This document shows positions 1 through 7,991 of a DNA stretch of 12,864 nucleotides, piece by piece. The position numbers and the translations under genes were made by a program. Within the stretch, counting starts at the first letter, position 1; each line of letters opens with the position of its first letter. The notes beneath the pieces are model-generated. The model did not search any database and was not told the DNA's origin. It was given only the letters and a program-made list of their open reading frames with translations. Source of the DNA: Pyropia haitanensis (Eukaryota > Rhodophyta > Bangiophyceae > Bangiales > Bangiaceae); assembly GCA_008729055.1 (NCBI GenBank), contig SDUX01000115.1, positions 1 to 12,864 of the forward strand, read 5' to 3'.

Positions 1-326
1 TGATTGGCCAGCGAACAATGCGGAAACTGTCTTGAAAGGCGGTTGAATTGTGATGTGCTGACTGTAATGGAGTAATGTGCATGAGTACTGACGACCGCCT
101 GGTACTGGCCGTGGGAGGCCTTTGCTGCGAGTAGCCACGTGGACTGATTGGCCAGCGGGTTGCAGTAATCACGCTGTCTTGGGCAGAGTACTACTTTATG
201 TGTATGTTCTATAAGTGTCCTGATACGCAGAGTTTATTTGCGTTAAGTATGACCACACATAGTGGCGGTGCCACTCCTCGCACCGCCGGACCGCAAGGGA
301 TCAAACGCCCCCTAGTGGGATATGAT

Positions 327-402
327 GATAACAGCGGGTGGTGTTATCCAGTTATCAAACCCCCCTCACGACCTCTGGGAAGGGGTTGGATAACATGTTA
401 TC
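327..402. promoter_or_regulatory. Cluster of five GATAAC/GTTATC words
   Basis: GATAAC occurs at 327-332 and 389-394, and its complement GTTATC at 343-348, 351-356 and 397-402, giving five copies in 76 bases. Two of them (327-332 and 351-356) are preceded by T in the GATA orientation and so match the fungal GATA-factor site HGATAR. The pairs 327/343 and 389/397 are inverted relative to each other. Binding by a GATA or Myb-like factor is an inference. No adjacent gene start is evident, so a target cannot be named. Confidence 0.3.
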
Positions 403-434
403 CGACCCCCTCCTTGAGGTCGTGAGGGGGTTTG
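356..434. repeat. Near-perfect 79-bp palindrome (inverted repeat without spacer)
   Basis: Seen directly: the left arm (356-395) and the reverse complement of the right arm (396-434) agree at about 35 of 39 aligned positions, with four substitutions and one length difference in a C/G run (six C on the left, five G on the right). The centre is a perfect 16-base palindrome, GGATAACATGTTATCC. Because of the symmetry both strands translate to almost the same peptide (ITCYPTPS followed by RS). As RNA or single-stranded DNA it would fold into a nearly continuous hairpin with no loop spacer. It could be a remnant of a small inverted-repeat element, a paired regulatory site or a replication-associated cruciform. 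Nothing in the sequence decides between these. Confidence 0.85.
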
Positions 435-996
435 ACGCTTCGCGTAGACTGTGGCAGACGATGCCTTCAGCAGAGTAGGTCGAGCGAGAAACACCCAAAC
501 TCCACTGGTCCCGGAGAGAACCTGCACCAATTGGCAGAGTTGAAGCCTGACGCCGTGCCGATCACCTGTGGACCTCAAGTCTCGTGGTGTTGTCTTTCAT
601 CTGTCCGTCCTCTGCTCCCGAACGTTCACCAACGAATGACATAGAGTATTGGTGGTGCGTCCCCTCTCCCCGGGAATGCACTTGGGTCTCGTGATCAAGT
701 CATTTCGCTCATGCAGCAGACCAACCAACCATCGCTTCTTTGACCTGTGCGCTCATACCATTGTCCAATGAACAGCCGCGAAGCACAGATGTCAACGCAC
801 TTGAGACCGTGGGGCAGGGCACTCAGCACACAGTCTAAGTCCATGAGGGTCAAGATCAGGTTGTCTGAACACACCCCTGTAGCGACACACTTCCGCGCGT
901 GCGCGACACGCGCCGTCCTTCTATCAGACAGCAACCAGAGGCTGCTTCGTAAAGCCTGCTTGCCAATTATTTGCTTTTCAGGTTACGCGGGCGCTC

Positions 997-1874
997 GTGG
1001 GCCAACCATTGGTCGAGATCTCGCATCTAATGGTTCCACTGACGTGGCATGTGAGGGATGTCGACGACGTTCGTCCTGATTGGTTGTTCCCTGAACTTCG
1101 TGCGAGCTTGAGATGCAAAGAGCAGAGATTCATGCAACACACGGGGGCCAGCTGGATACACGTCCCCGCGCGGTCCCACGTGTGGTGCACAGCCTTGGAA
1201 ACATACCGAAGGCTGGTGTGGCCGTTGGGGAGCCGACCGGGAGGACGGTTGGACACGACGTTGGTGCGTGTCCAACCGCCGGCCACCCCTCAGTATTGTT
1301 CTTCTCGTGGGAGGCAGGTTGCGGTTGCGCGTCTGCGCCAGAGCGCGCCACGCCTGCTCTGGTGGCCCAGTGAGGCAACCTCGTGGGGTCCCGACTCTTG
1401 CCGTTGGGCCAACCCGCGTGCGACGCCGGCGGCGGCCGACGTTGTCCACGGTCAGCTTCGAAACCCTTCTGCGGGTGCCGCCGCGGCACCCATATTCGAA
1501 AAAGAGCTCTCCACGTCCCAAAAACTCGCCGCACGAAAACTTGGCCGTCGTCGGAGACGCCGTCGTGCCGACAAGGATGCACCGTGGGGGGGGGATGATG
1601 CATCGTGGAAAGAATCTGGGCCAGGTGGAGCTCAAATGCGGCTGGCCACGCCACTCGGCCGCGCGAGCGTGCGGCCGCACGCCGACGCGCCGTCGGCGGG
1701 GGGGGTCGCGAGCGCGGGCCACGGTGACAGCACGCCGCCGCCGTCGCGGATGCCGCCGGCGGCCGTGCAGGCAATCACCAACCTCCCCCGACGTGCTGCG
1801 TGCTGTGACTCATTGGGGCGCGCATATTGAGGTTGCGCGGCGCGGCCTATACCACACTCCCGCCTCCGCTGTAG
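997..1874. other. Unassigned GC-rich stretch with overlapping open frames
   Basis: Several frames are open on both strands (for example 997-1830 and 1268-1936 on plus, 1774-1130 and 1722-1027 on minus). Their translations are rich in Arg, Pro, Trp and Cys with no domain I recognise, and they overlap each other, as expected of very GC-rich DNA. A nine-base G run lies at 1586-1594 between two imperfect copies of gatgca(c/t)cgtgg. A CTATA sequence near 1847 followed by pyrimidine-rich DNA could be a core promoter for the plus-strand gene that follows. I do not call a gene here. Confidence 0.4.
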
Positions 1875-2648
1875 CTCCCATCAAGCCCCTCGCCCTCAAC
1901 CTCACCGCCCCCCTCGTCGCCGTCGACCGCCACTGAGGTCATCATCCACCTCTCCCTGCCGTCGTCGTCGCTCAATCTGCTTGTTGCATCCCCGGGCAAC
2001 GGTACTTTTGTCGCCGCGGCATCCCGTCACCTCTCCACCCACCCCCCACCACTTCGCGATGGCCCGCGCACTTGCCTGTGCGCTGCTGACGGCCCCCCGC
2101 CTCCCCTGCCACTGCATGCGAAGGCGACATCCTTCCCTCCCCTGCCAATGGCGCCGCGTTGGCTGCCGCACGCACGGCCCAAGCGGCCCACTTTACGCGC
2201 TCCCTCTCGCCGTGTGGCAACTGTGGACGCGTCGTGGGCGCGCAGGCGTACTCCCTGACGTCTCCTCCAGGGGGCGCTTCCCCGCGGTCCCTGGCGTGGC
2301 GGCGTCTGCGGGGAAGTCCTCTGATGGTGGTGTTGGAGGTGGTGGCGGTAAGGCTCGCAAGTGTTTCTGCAGCGCTGACTGTTATTGGTCGGCTACCCTT
2401 GACGCCCGCGGCGCGCTGCGGAGGCGCACCAAAACGGGGCGGCGGCCAGCGCGGGTGGTGGCGGGCGGCACGGCGGCGGCGGGGGGGGCATCCGGACGGA
2501 TGGGGACCAGCCGGGGGACCCTGCGTGTGCGCACGCGAAGGCGAACGGCGGTCGCTTTGGCGTCGCTCTGAATGGCGAGCGCCACGCGATGTACGCGCAC
2601 CACGTGGAGGTGCTGCAGGCGTCGTACTGTGGCAAGACAAAGGCCTGA
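1875..2648 (+). CDS. Hypothetical protein, frame-disrupted or multi-exon
   Basis: I do not recognise the family. Coding character is visible in consecutive pieces in different plus frames: 1875 to about 2100 (including SSSLNLLVASPGNGTFVAA), about 2105-2270 (including ILPSPANGAALAAARTAQAA and a CGNCG pair), about 2272-2400 (including KCFCSADCYW), and 2403-2648, ending GERHAMYAHHVEVLQASYCG and a TGA at 2646-2648. These pieces have balanced Asp/Glu/Lys/Gln content and mostly G/C third bases, while the opposite strand reads as Arg/Pro/Trp-rich shadow. The CxxC and CxCxxxC groups resemble a zinc- or disulfide-bonded module, but no full pattern (MYND, for example) is satisfied. The start is unknown, as there is no in-frame ATG in the first piece. 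A branch/acceptor-like CTGAC...CTCCAG ends at 2270, so at least one join could be an intron. The other joins look like single-base shifts (G8 run at 2481-2488). The existence of a gene is moderately likely; its exon structure is not resolved. Confidence 0.42.
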
Positions 2649-3091
2649 GTAGAGGGCTGGGCTTGTCAGCACGGCTGCCCACCTGTTTTCTCTTCGTTGT
2701 GGCCTACTGCAAATGCGGCCTTCTGAGGCAGGTGCGCTGATAGGAGTTGCACAGGCGCACCTGCTGGTGGTGGATGATGTTGTTCGTCGACTTGATGTGG
2801 GATCTCTTGTATTTTTTGTGTAGCTTGGCTTGTTTTGATGTTGCTGCGGTAGCGGCAGACGCGTGGTATTTATGCTCGCGTGAGTGTACAGACGCGGGTG
2901 GGGCCCTTCTCTCACGCGGTTGGGGCTGAGGGGGGAAAGGAGCGCGGTCGAGGTGGAGAGGGGAGGGTTGGTATCATGTCTCGGTTCAAGTGACAGACGA
3001 TTCGTCTGATCATTTTCTGTGCGCCTTCCTCGTGTCTTCGTACCGCCAAGACTCCCGTGCCATTTCTCGCTTGCGAAAGTGGATTTCTCAG
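2649..3091 (+). other. T-rich non-coding stretch after the first plus-strand gene
   Basis: This stretch has no coding-like frame. It is richer in T and TG runs than its surroundings (around 2800-2850) and contains a TATTTAT sequence at 2867-2873. It could be the 3' untranslated region of the upstream gene, or an intron joining it to the coding-like stretch that begins near 3092. The pyrimidine-rich TTTCTCAG ending at 3091 would serve as a 3' splice site. Confidence 0.35.
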
Positions 3092-3375
3092 CTCGTACGT
3101 CGTCGGGTCCCAGTGAGCTGCGTGCTGGGCTGTGGTTGCAGGGCGTGGGGGTGGGTCAAGGGCCCCCGTGTGGTCGTGCTGGGCAACACGAGCAGGCCCT
3201 GAACAGCTGCGTTGCCCAGCAGCTGGGTGCCCATGAGAAGCAGTGGCGCGGGGAGATCCGCCCGTCCCGTACGGGCACGAGAAGCATGACCACGGCCTTC
3301 AGCAGTGACGCGGGCGTCCTGACGGCTGGGGTCACGTCTCGTGGACGCCACAACGCTGACTTGGGGCGAGGGTAG
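3092..3375 (+). CDS. Possible terminal exon or small protein, unknown function
   Basis: The plus frame ending at TAG 3373-3375 has a balanced, soluble-protein composition (for example EQALNSCVAQQLGAHEKQWR and MTTAFSSDAGVLTAGVTSR) and strongly G/C third positions. The antisense frame shares the same third positions, so GC bias alone cannot choose the strand. I prefer plus because the antisense product is nearly devoid of Asp and Glu. There is no ATG in frame before 3292. The start given is the base after a possible splice acceptor, TTTCTCAG, so this would be the last exon of a longer gene, perhaps the one ending its visible frame at 2648. No family is recognised. It converges with the phosphate transporter gene, whose stop is at 3611. 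Confidence 0.3.
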
Positions 3376-3610
3376 TAGTGCAAGGTCGGGGCGGTCACCT
3401 TGCTGACGCGGGGCACAACCCCTGTGGTGCGGCTCGTGAAAGCATCCACACACAAGCGAAGCTGGGTTGGCGCGACCACGCGCGAAAACGCCGATCACTA
3501 TCGCCGGTTGAAGTTTGTATATAGAGTGCACCAGACGGACCATGTCTTGTACGTTCCCCTTTTTCTAGCACCAAGATGCCAAGCCATGTACTCCCTCTTC
3601 GTCCCTTCTC

Positions 3611-6600
3611 TCACGTCGCCACGCCACCCTTGCATTGAATGACCGCCCGTCCCGACGCGCCCATAGCCCCCTTAAAACCCATTGCCAACATCAGCACGTA
3701 TCCAAACGAGATCACCACCGTGGCGGATATCAACGTCATCGGCGTGCCCAGCTTGATCACGTCCGACGCGTGGAGATAGCGTTTGCCCGTCTCGTTCTCC
3801 ACCGACACACTGGCCATGTTGGGGAAGCTACTCACCGGCAGCGCCATGGCACCGGAACAGGCCAGCACAGCGCCCATCACGAGCAGCCGTGGATGGCCAA
3901 CGCTGGCGCCGACCTCAGCAATGACAGGCAGCACGATCAGCGCCGACACGGTATGGCTGATCGCGTTCGATACAAGCGACATGAATACGGAAAAGACCGC
4001 AAAAACTTGCCACAGGCTGCTGTGACGAAGAACAAAGTGAAGAGTGCCCGCCACGAGCGCCAACAGCGTAGATGACTGCACGGCCGCACCCAACGCAATG
4101 CCACCCGCCACCAGGTACACCACGTTCCACGGTAGGTTGTTGAAGTCTTCCTTTGTTAGGATGCCGGTGCCAAAAAAGACCAGGATGGGCAATACCGCCA
4201 CCAAGCCGTCCGCGCCCGCCACCGACAACGTCGGCTTGTAGCACCAGAGACCGACGGTGGTCAGGAGAGTCGTCAGCACCACGTAGTGGGGCCACTCAAA
4301 CCGCTCCGTATGACGGGGAATCAGCGGCAGCGTCACGTTGCCCGGGCGAAACCAGGCCATCAGCAGAGCATGGGCAGCAAACACCATGATGATGCACTGC
4401 GGGAGCGTGGCGGCCATCCACTCAATGAAGGACACCTCATGGAGGCCCTTGAGCTGGCCCAGCGCGACTGCATTTTGAGGCGACGCAATCGGGCTCGGCA
4501 TCCCCCCAATGTTGGACGCCAACGCAACACCCAGAAGAATGCACTGCACAAAATGGTGACTGGACGGGGGGAGCCCCCGCAATACAGGGAGCACCACCGA
4601 GTTCAGCAGCACCGGCGACGCCACATTGCTCACCCACATCGACAGGAAGACCGCGAGGAGCATCACCACCAGTAGCACCGACGACGGCCGGCGCACACGG
4701 GACAGGACAGCCGTGGCGGCGACCTTGTCCAGCCCCAGTTTGGACAGCGCGGCCGCTAGGGAGTACACGCAAATGATAAGCATGATGACCTGGTCGCCCA
4801 TGGCCGCCATCACCACGTGCGCCGCCTCACTCGCGTGGAGAGGTTTGCCGTCGGAACCAAGGAAGACGCGCAACAACACCGCCGCGGGCGCCACGCCCAG
4901 GCTTGTCACATACAACGGGAGCGCCTCGGTAGCCCAGAGGAAAGAGGTTAGAACCAAGAGCGCGAGACAACGATCAGCAGCGGCAGGGGAGCCCACGTCG
5001 GAGCCGCGGAGCTTGGTGGCGCCGCCAGCCGCTGCCGTATCCCCGACCTCCCCTTGTGGTAGCCGTGCCGTAATATCCCGCGGGTAAAGCAGGATGCCGG
5101 CAAACAGAAAAAGCCCCATGGCCAGCAGCAGTGGACGCGCGGCAAGCATCACGGCCCTGCTGCTCGTCGAGCCGCCGCGCTTCTTGGACCGCACCGCCGC
5201 GACGCGCCGCTCTGACTGTAGCATGTCCCGCCAGATGGTGTTGCGCTCCCAGATGAGAAGGTCGCGGAGGCCCTCAGACAGCTCCTCCCGCGCGGCGAGC
5301 GTGTCACCGCCCCAAAAGAGGTCAGCAAACTCCCGCTCGGTCCGCTCACGGAGCCCAACGAGGGCGTCTCGTTTGCAAAACGCGCCGAGAGCGCTCCAGC
5401 TTGGCAATGTACGCCGAGCGGGTCGTGGCCATCACGTTCTTGTCGTGCTTCTTGAGGATCTTTTCAAAACCCGACAAGTTCAGCTCGGCAAAGTTAATCA
5501 GCTCGGTGAGCTCCAGGTAATGCTCTACGTAGCGGCGCTGAAGGGCGGCGGCCCCGACCTCCACACCCCCAGTCTCGTCGCGACGGGCGGCTGCCGCGGC
5601 AAGTTCCAGAGAGATCTTTTCTAACGCCACCACCATGCGCGTGTAGAATGCGTCGACCTTGGTGGCCTCCCCGTCAAGGCGCCGGAAGAAGGTCGACTCG
5701 ATGGCATCAAACTCTCGGCTGAGCGCTTCGACGCTCATTCCTTGGAGCGCTGCCGACGCCGCCTCAAAGGGGAGGCCCAGCGAGACCGACACCGGCAGCG
5801 GGCCACGAACAACGGGAAGGCCTCCGCCCGAGGATGCCGCCGGCCCAACGACGGCCGACCCGGCCGCCATCCCGCTGCCAGCGCCGACGGCGGCTCGTGG
5901 CGCCCCCGGCGGTCGCGCCACCCCATCCAAAGGCAAGCCGCCGGCACCCACCCACCCCTCCTGTTCCGGCTCCCTTGACTGCAACAGCGCAGACCGCTCT
6001 GACGGTGAATCGGGTTGCGGTGGCGGCTCCCGCGGAGAGCCCGGCGCCGATGACGAGCCCGACGACGGTGGTGGCGGTGGCGACCGGGGTGGCGAGTCGA
6101 CTCCGCCAAGACCAAGGCCGTCACCGCCGCCATCGTGGGCGCCGCCGTGGTGGCTGCGGTGGGCGAGAGTGGCGAGCTCCGCGAGGACCAGCTTGGACGC
6201 AGAGCGCTGAAAGCCCCCGCGCTTTGCGCCCTCGGTGCTCGCAGCGAGAGAGCCAGTGGCGGCCGCGTCGCGCCTGCCGTCGCCAGCGGCGTCCGCCCCC
6301 GCACGGCCACCGCCCAGCCGGTGCACTGCCGCGGTCGCGACCGTGTCGGGCGGCACTTTCCGCACGCCCGGTGTGCCCCCTCCCCCCCCTGGTGGCGGCA
6401 GCGGCGGCGCCCGGCCACCCGCCTGCGACGACGACGCGGGTTGCGGCCCACCAGCGCCAGCCGACGCAGATCCCAACACCCGTGACGCCCCCGCGTGGCC
6501 ATACGTCACTGGCCGGGTGGCGAGGACGCGTGACTGGGACGCGGCGGCCGCGCCGCCCCCCCCACTCCCCCCCGGCGGCTGCGTGCGGCAAATAGCGCAT

Positions 6601-6709
6601 CGTGCACCCGCTTGAGCGCCGTAATCACCTTCTTGAGCCGCGCGTAGTCCATGTAGTGCAGCTGCCATTCGGCGACGCTGTTGTACGCGAGTTGCTTGGA
6701 GAACTTCAT
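3611..6709 (-). CDS. SPX domain-SLC13 low-affinity phosphate transporter (Pho87/Pho90/Pho91 type), frame-disrupted
   Basis: Membrane phosphate transporter with a cytosolic SPX sensor that in this family binds inositol pyrophosphates. The product starts MKFSKQLAYN; Tyr22, Lys26 and Lys27 fall in the first SPX helices. A Gly/Pro/Ser-rich insertion of roughly 250 residues follows, then the next SPX helices and the lysine cluster KILKKHDK (5439-5462). The linker before the membrane part (RDLLIWERNTIWRDM) is typical of the family. The transporter domain has about 11-12 hydrophobic segments and both SLC13 repeats: SNVASP near 4630-4613, SNIGGMPSPIASPQN near 4516-4472, and SNAISHTVSALI near 3970-3935. 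The end, FPNMASVSVE...YLHASDVIKLG, is normal, so the C terminus looks complete; total length is about 1,030 residues. Two frame breaks are visible: one at the C8/C7 runs 6556-6573, and one base too many near 5385-5395, just after AYIAKLE. Everything between is open. Plasma-membrane (Pho87/90-like) versus vacuolar (Pho91-like) location cannot be decided. Confidence 0.9.
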
Positions 6710-6750
6710 GGTGACAGGTCGGAGGGGGGGACGCTGGCTGCCGCGCTACG

Positions 6751-6757
6751 ATTTATA
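6751..6757 (-). promoter_or_regulatory. TATA box of the SPX-SLC13 gene
   Basis: TATAAAT on the minus strand (atttata on plus), 42-48 bases upstream of the ATG at 6709. Transcription about 30 bases downstream would leave a 5' untranslated leader of only some 15-20 bases. It is an A/T island within very GC-rich DNA, which makes a chance match less likely. Assignment is by position and sequence only. Confidence 0.5.
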
Positions 6758-6966
6758 CGATGCCTGGGGGGCGGAAACCGCAGCCGCCGCCACCGCCACC
6801 GCCGCCACTGCCGCCGCCTCAGCACCCCGCGTTCGTACCACCTCAGCCGGCACCACCTCCAACTACAGGCGCCGCGGCCAGGGGAACAACTGTGCACCCC
6901 AACGTTGCCGGCCAAGCGGCCGGCCGCTGGCCGCCCGACCCAACGCCAGCCGCCGGCAGACCAGCA

Positions 6967-6993
6967 CCCCCCCCCACCCACCCCACCCCCCCC
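6967..6993 (-). promoter_or_regulatory. G-quadruplex motif upstream of the transporter gene
   Basis: On the minus strand the sequence is G8-T-G4-T-G3-T-G9, four G tracts with single-base loops, which is the arrangement expected to give very stable parallel quadruplexes. It lies on the coding strand, 258-284 bases upstream of the transporter ATG. A promoter role is an inference. It could equally be simple-sequence DNA with no function. Confidence 0.6.
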
Positions 6994-7767
6994 TCACGGC
7001 ACGTACCGGGGGATGATGCCGGCAGACGCGGACGACGGGCATCCCCGGCAGGGACCGTCAGGAACCGACAGGCACACCCAGTCCGGAAAAAGGCGGCGAG
7101 CGGCGCGGGGGGGGGGCCGTGTGCTCGACCGCACGGTCGGATACACGCCAGCACAGCACCGGCCAACACAGGCGCCCGCTCTCCGCACTGCGACGCCTGC
7201 CGCCCCTGCGGGAGAAGAGGCGGTAGGACGACGTGGGGCAGCGGACGGATCCACGAATGGGCCCGTCGGAGAGTCGTCGTAACCCCAGCCACGGGCCGCC
7301 GCGAGGGGAGCCACCTCCCGGACTTCCCAAGTATCTTCTTGAGTAAGTAGAGTACTTGGAACGAATTGATGCGGGCCGCGCCGCGACGTCCGCGCCACGT
7401 TGTACGATGCATACATAGCGCAGCTGTGGTTCACCTGTGGCGGTGACATCAATCCAGCGCGCAAGAGACACAGAGGGTATGATGTCCTTCGCTGGCCGGG
7501 GTGCCGCAGCGTGCCATCATGGAGCATGATACGGCGCTGTCGACCATAGAGGCGTCAAGTCGCGGCCAGGTCCACGTGCCCGCGGAGAGCACGGGCGGAC
7601 CCCAACACCCCGACGATGGGGTGGCAGGCGGTACTGGCCAGCCGTCAAGCCTCGACGGCCGTCGCCCCGTACGGGGCCAGGTGGCCGTCACACGCGCAAA
7701 ACGATGCTCACTCCACCCCACCCTGTTTTTGCTCTCCACTACGACCGAAAAAAATACGCGAGACGGA

Positions 7768-7912
7768 GAGCCACGGAAAAAAACCGGAGTGGGCACACCA
7801 TGTACAAGGCCCACAAGAGCAACACGCTGTACGGCGGGGGAGCCACAAAAAAGACCGAAGTGGGCACACCATGTACAAGGCCCATAACAGCAACACGCTG
7901 CAGAGCGCCTGC
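7768..7912. repeat. Tandem duplication, about 71 bp, two copies
   Basis: Copy one starts near 7768 and copy two near 7840; both begin gagccac followed by an A run. The core gtgggcacaccatgtacaaggccca is identical in both (7789-7814 region and 7860-7885 region), followed by a near-identical agcaacacgctg. The differences are a few substitutions and A-run length (seven versus six). A third A7 run lies just left of copy one (about 7748-7754). On the minus strand each unit ends in a T6-T7 tract. The block sits 80-220 bases downstream of the SNF2 stop and may be in its 3' untranslated region. Confidence 0.85.
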
Positions 7913-7991
7913 CTCCCGCAGACCCCCACGCGGCGACCGCGTCAGACTGCGGCACCCTCACCCCACCCCACAACTTCCAGCGACCGCATCA

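Larger units (their letters stand above)
1..996. other. Gene-poor left flank
   Basis: No coding region is supported here. The few open frames of 60-110 codons lack any recognisable domain, overlap each other on both strands, and have the composition of chance frames. The segment is by eye less GC-rich than the rest of the window. It contains a 13-base direct repeat (tgattggccagcg at 1-13 and 145-157), a long palindrome (356-434) and five GATAAC/GTTATC words between 327 and 402. I found no tRNA, rRNA or transposase signature. Confidence 0.5.
6710..7991. other. Intergenic spacer between two minus-strand genes
   Basis: This 1.28-kb spacer lies between the stop of the SNF2 gene and the start of the transporter gene. 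Next to the transporter start it carries CCG/CCA-type simple repeats (6775-6830), then C-rich/G-rich tracts (6967-6993; a G10 run at 7107-7116), and near the SNF2 end a tandem 71-bp repeat (7768-7912). A proline-rich open frame on plus (6760-7350) begins only three bases after the TATA element and is best explained by the CCN repeats. No other gene is supported. Confidence 0.55.

Noticed and set aside
1027..1774. Two minus-strand open frames of 214 and 231 codons
   Set aside because: They overlap each other over most of their length and read as Arg/Pro/Cys-rich shadow sequence.
997..1830. 277-codon open frame on plus
   Set aside because: It overlaps equally long frames on both strands and contains a G9 run; composition is uneven and no conserved motif is visible. 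Length alone is weak evidence at this GC content.
3088..3543. Minus-strand open frames opposite the 3092-3375 coding-like stretch
   Set aside because: They share third positions with the plus frame, which explains their openness, and are nearly devoid of acidic residues. A TATATA at 3518-3523 is not enough to support a gene.
3635..5624. Plus-strand open frames antisense to the transporter
   Set aside because: They are shadows of a strongly conserved minus-strand gene and have no motif of their own.
6760..7350. Proline-rich 196-codon open frame on plus
   Set aside because: Its ATG lies three bases from the TATA element of the transporter gene, the Pro runs come from CCG/CCA simple repeats, and the rest is Arg/Gly/Pro-rich with no domain.
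7768..7912. CRISPR-like array
   Set aside because: Only two tandem copies without variable spacers, in a eukaryotic context; it is a simple tandem duplication.
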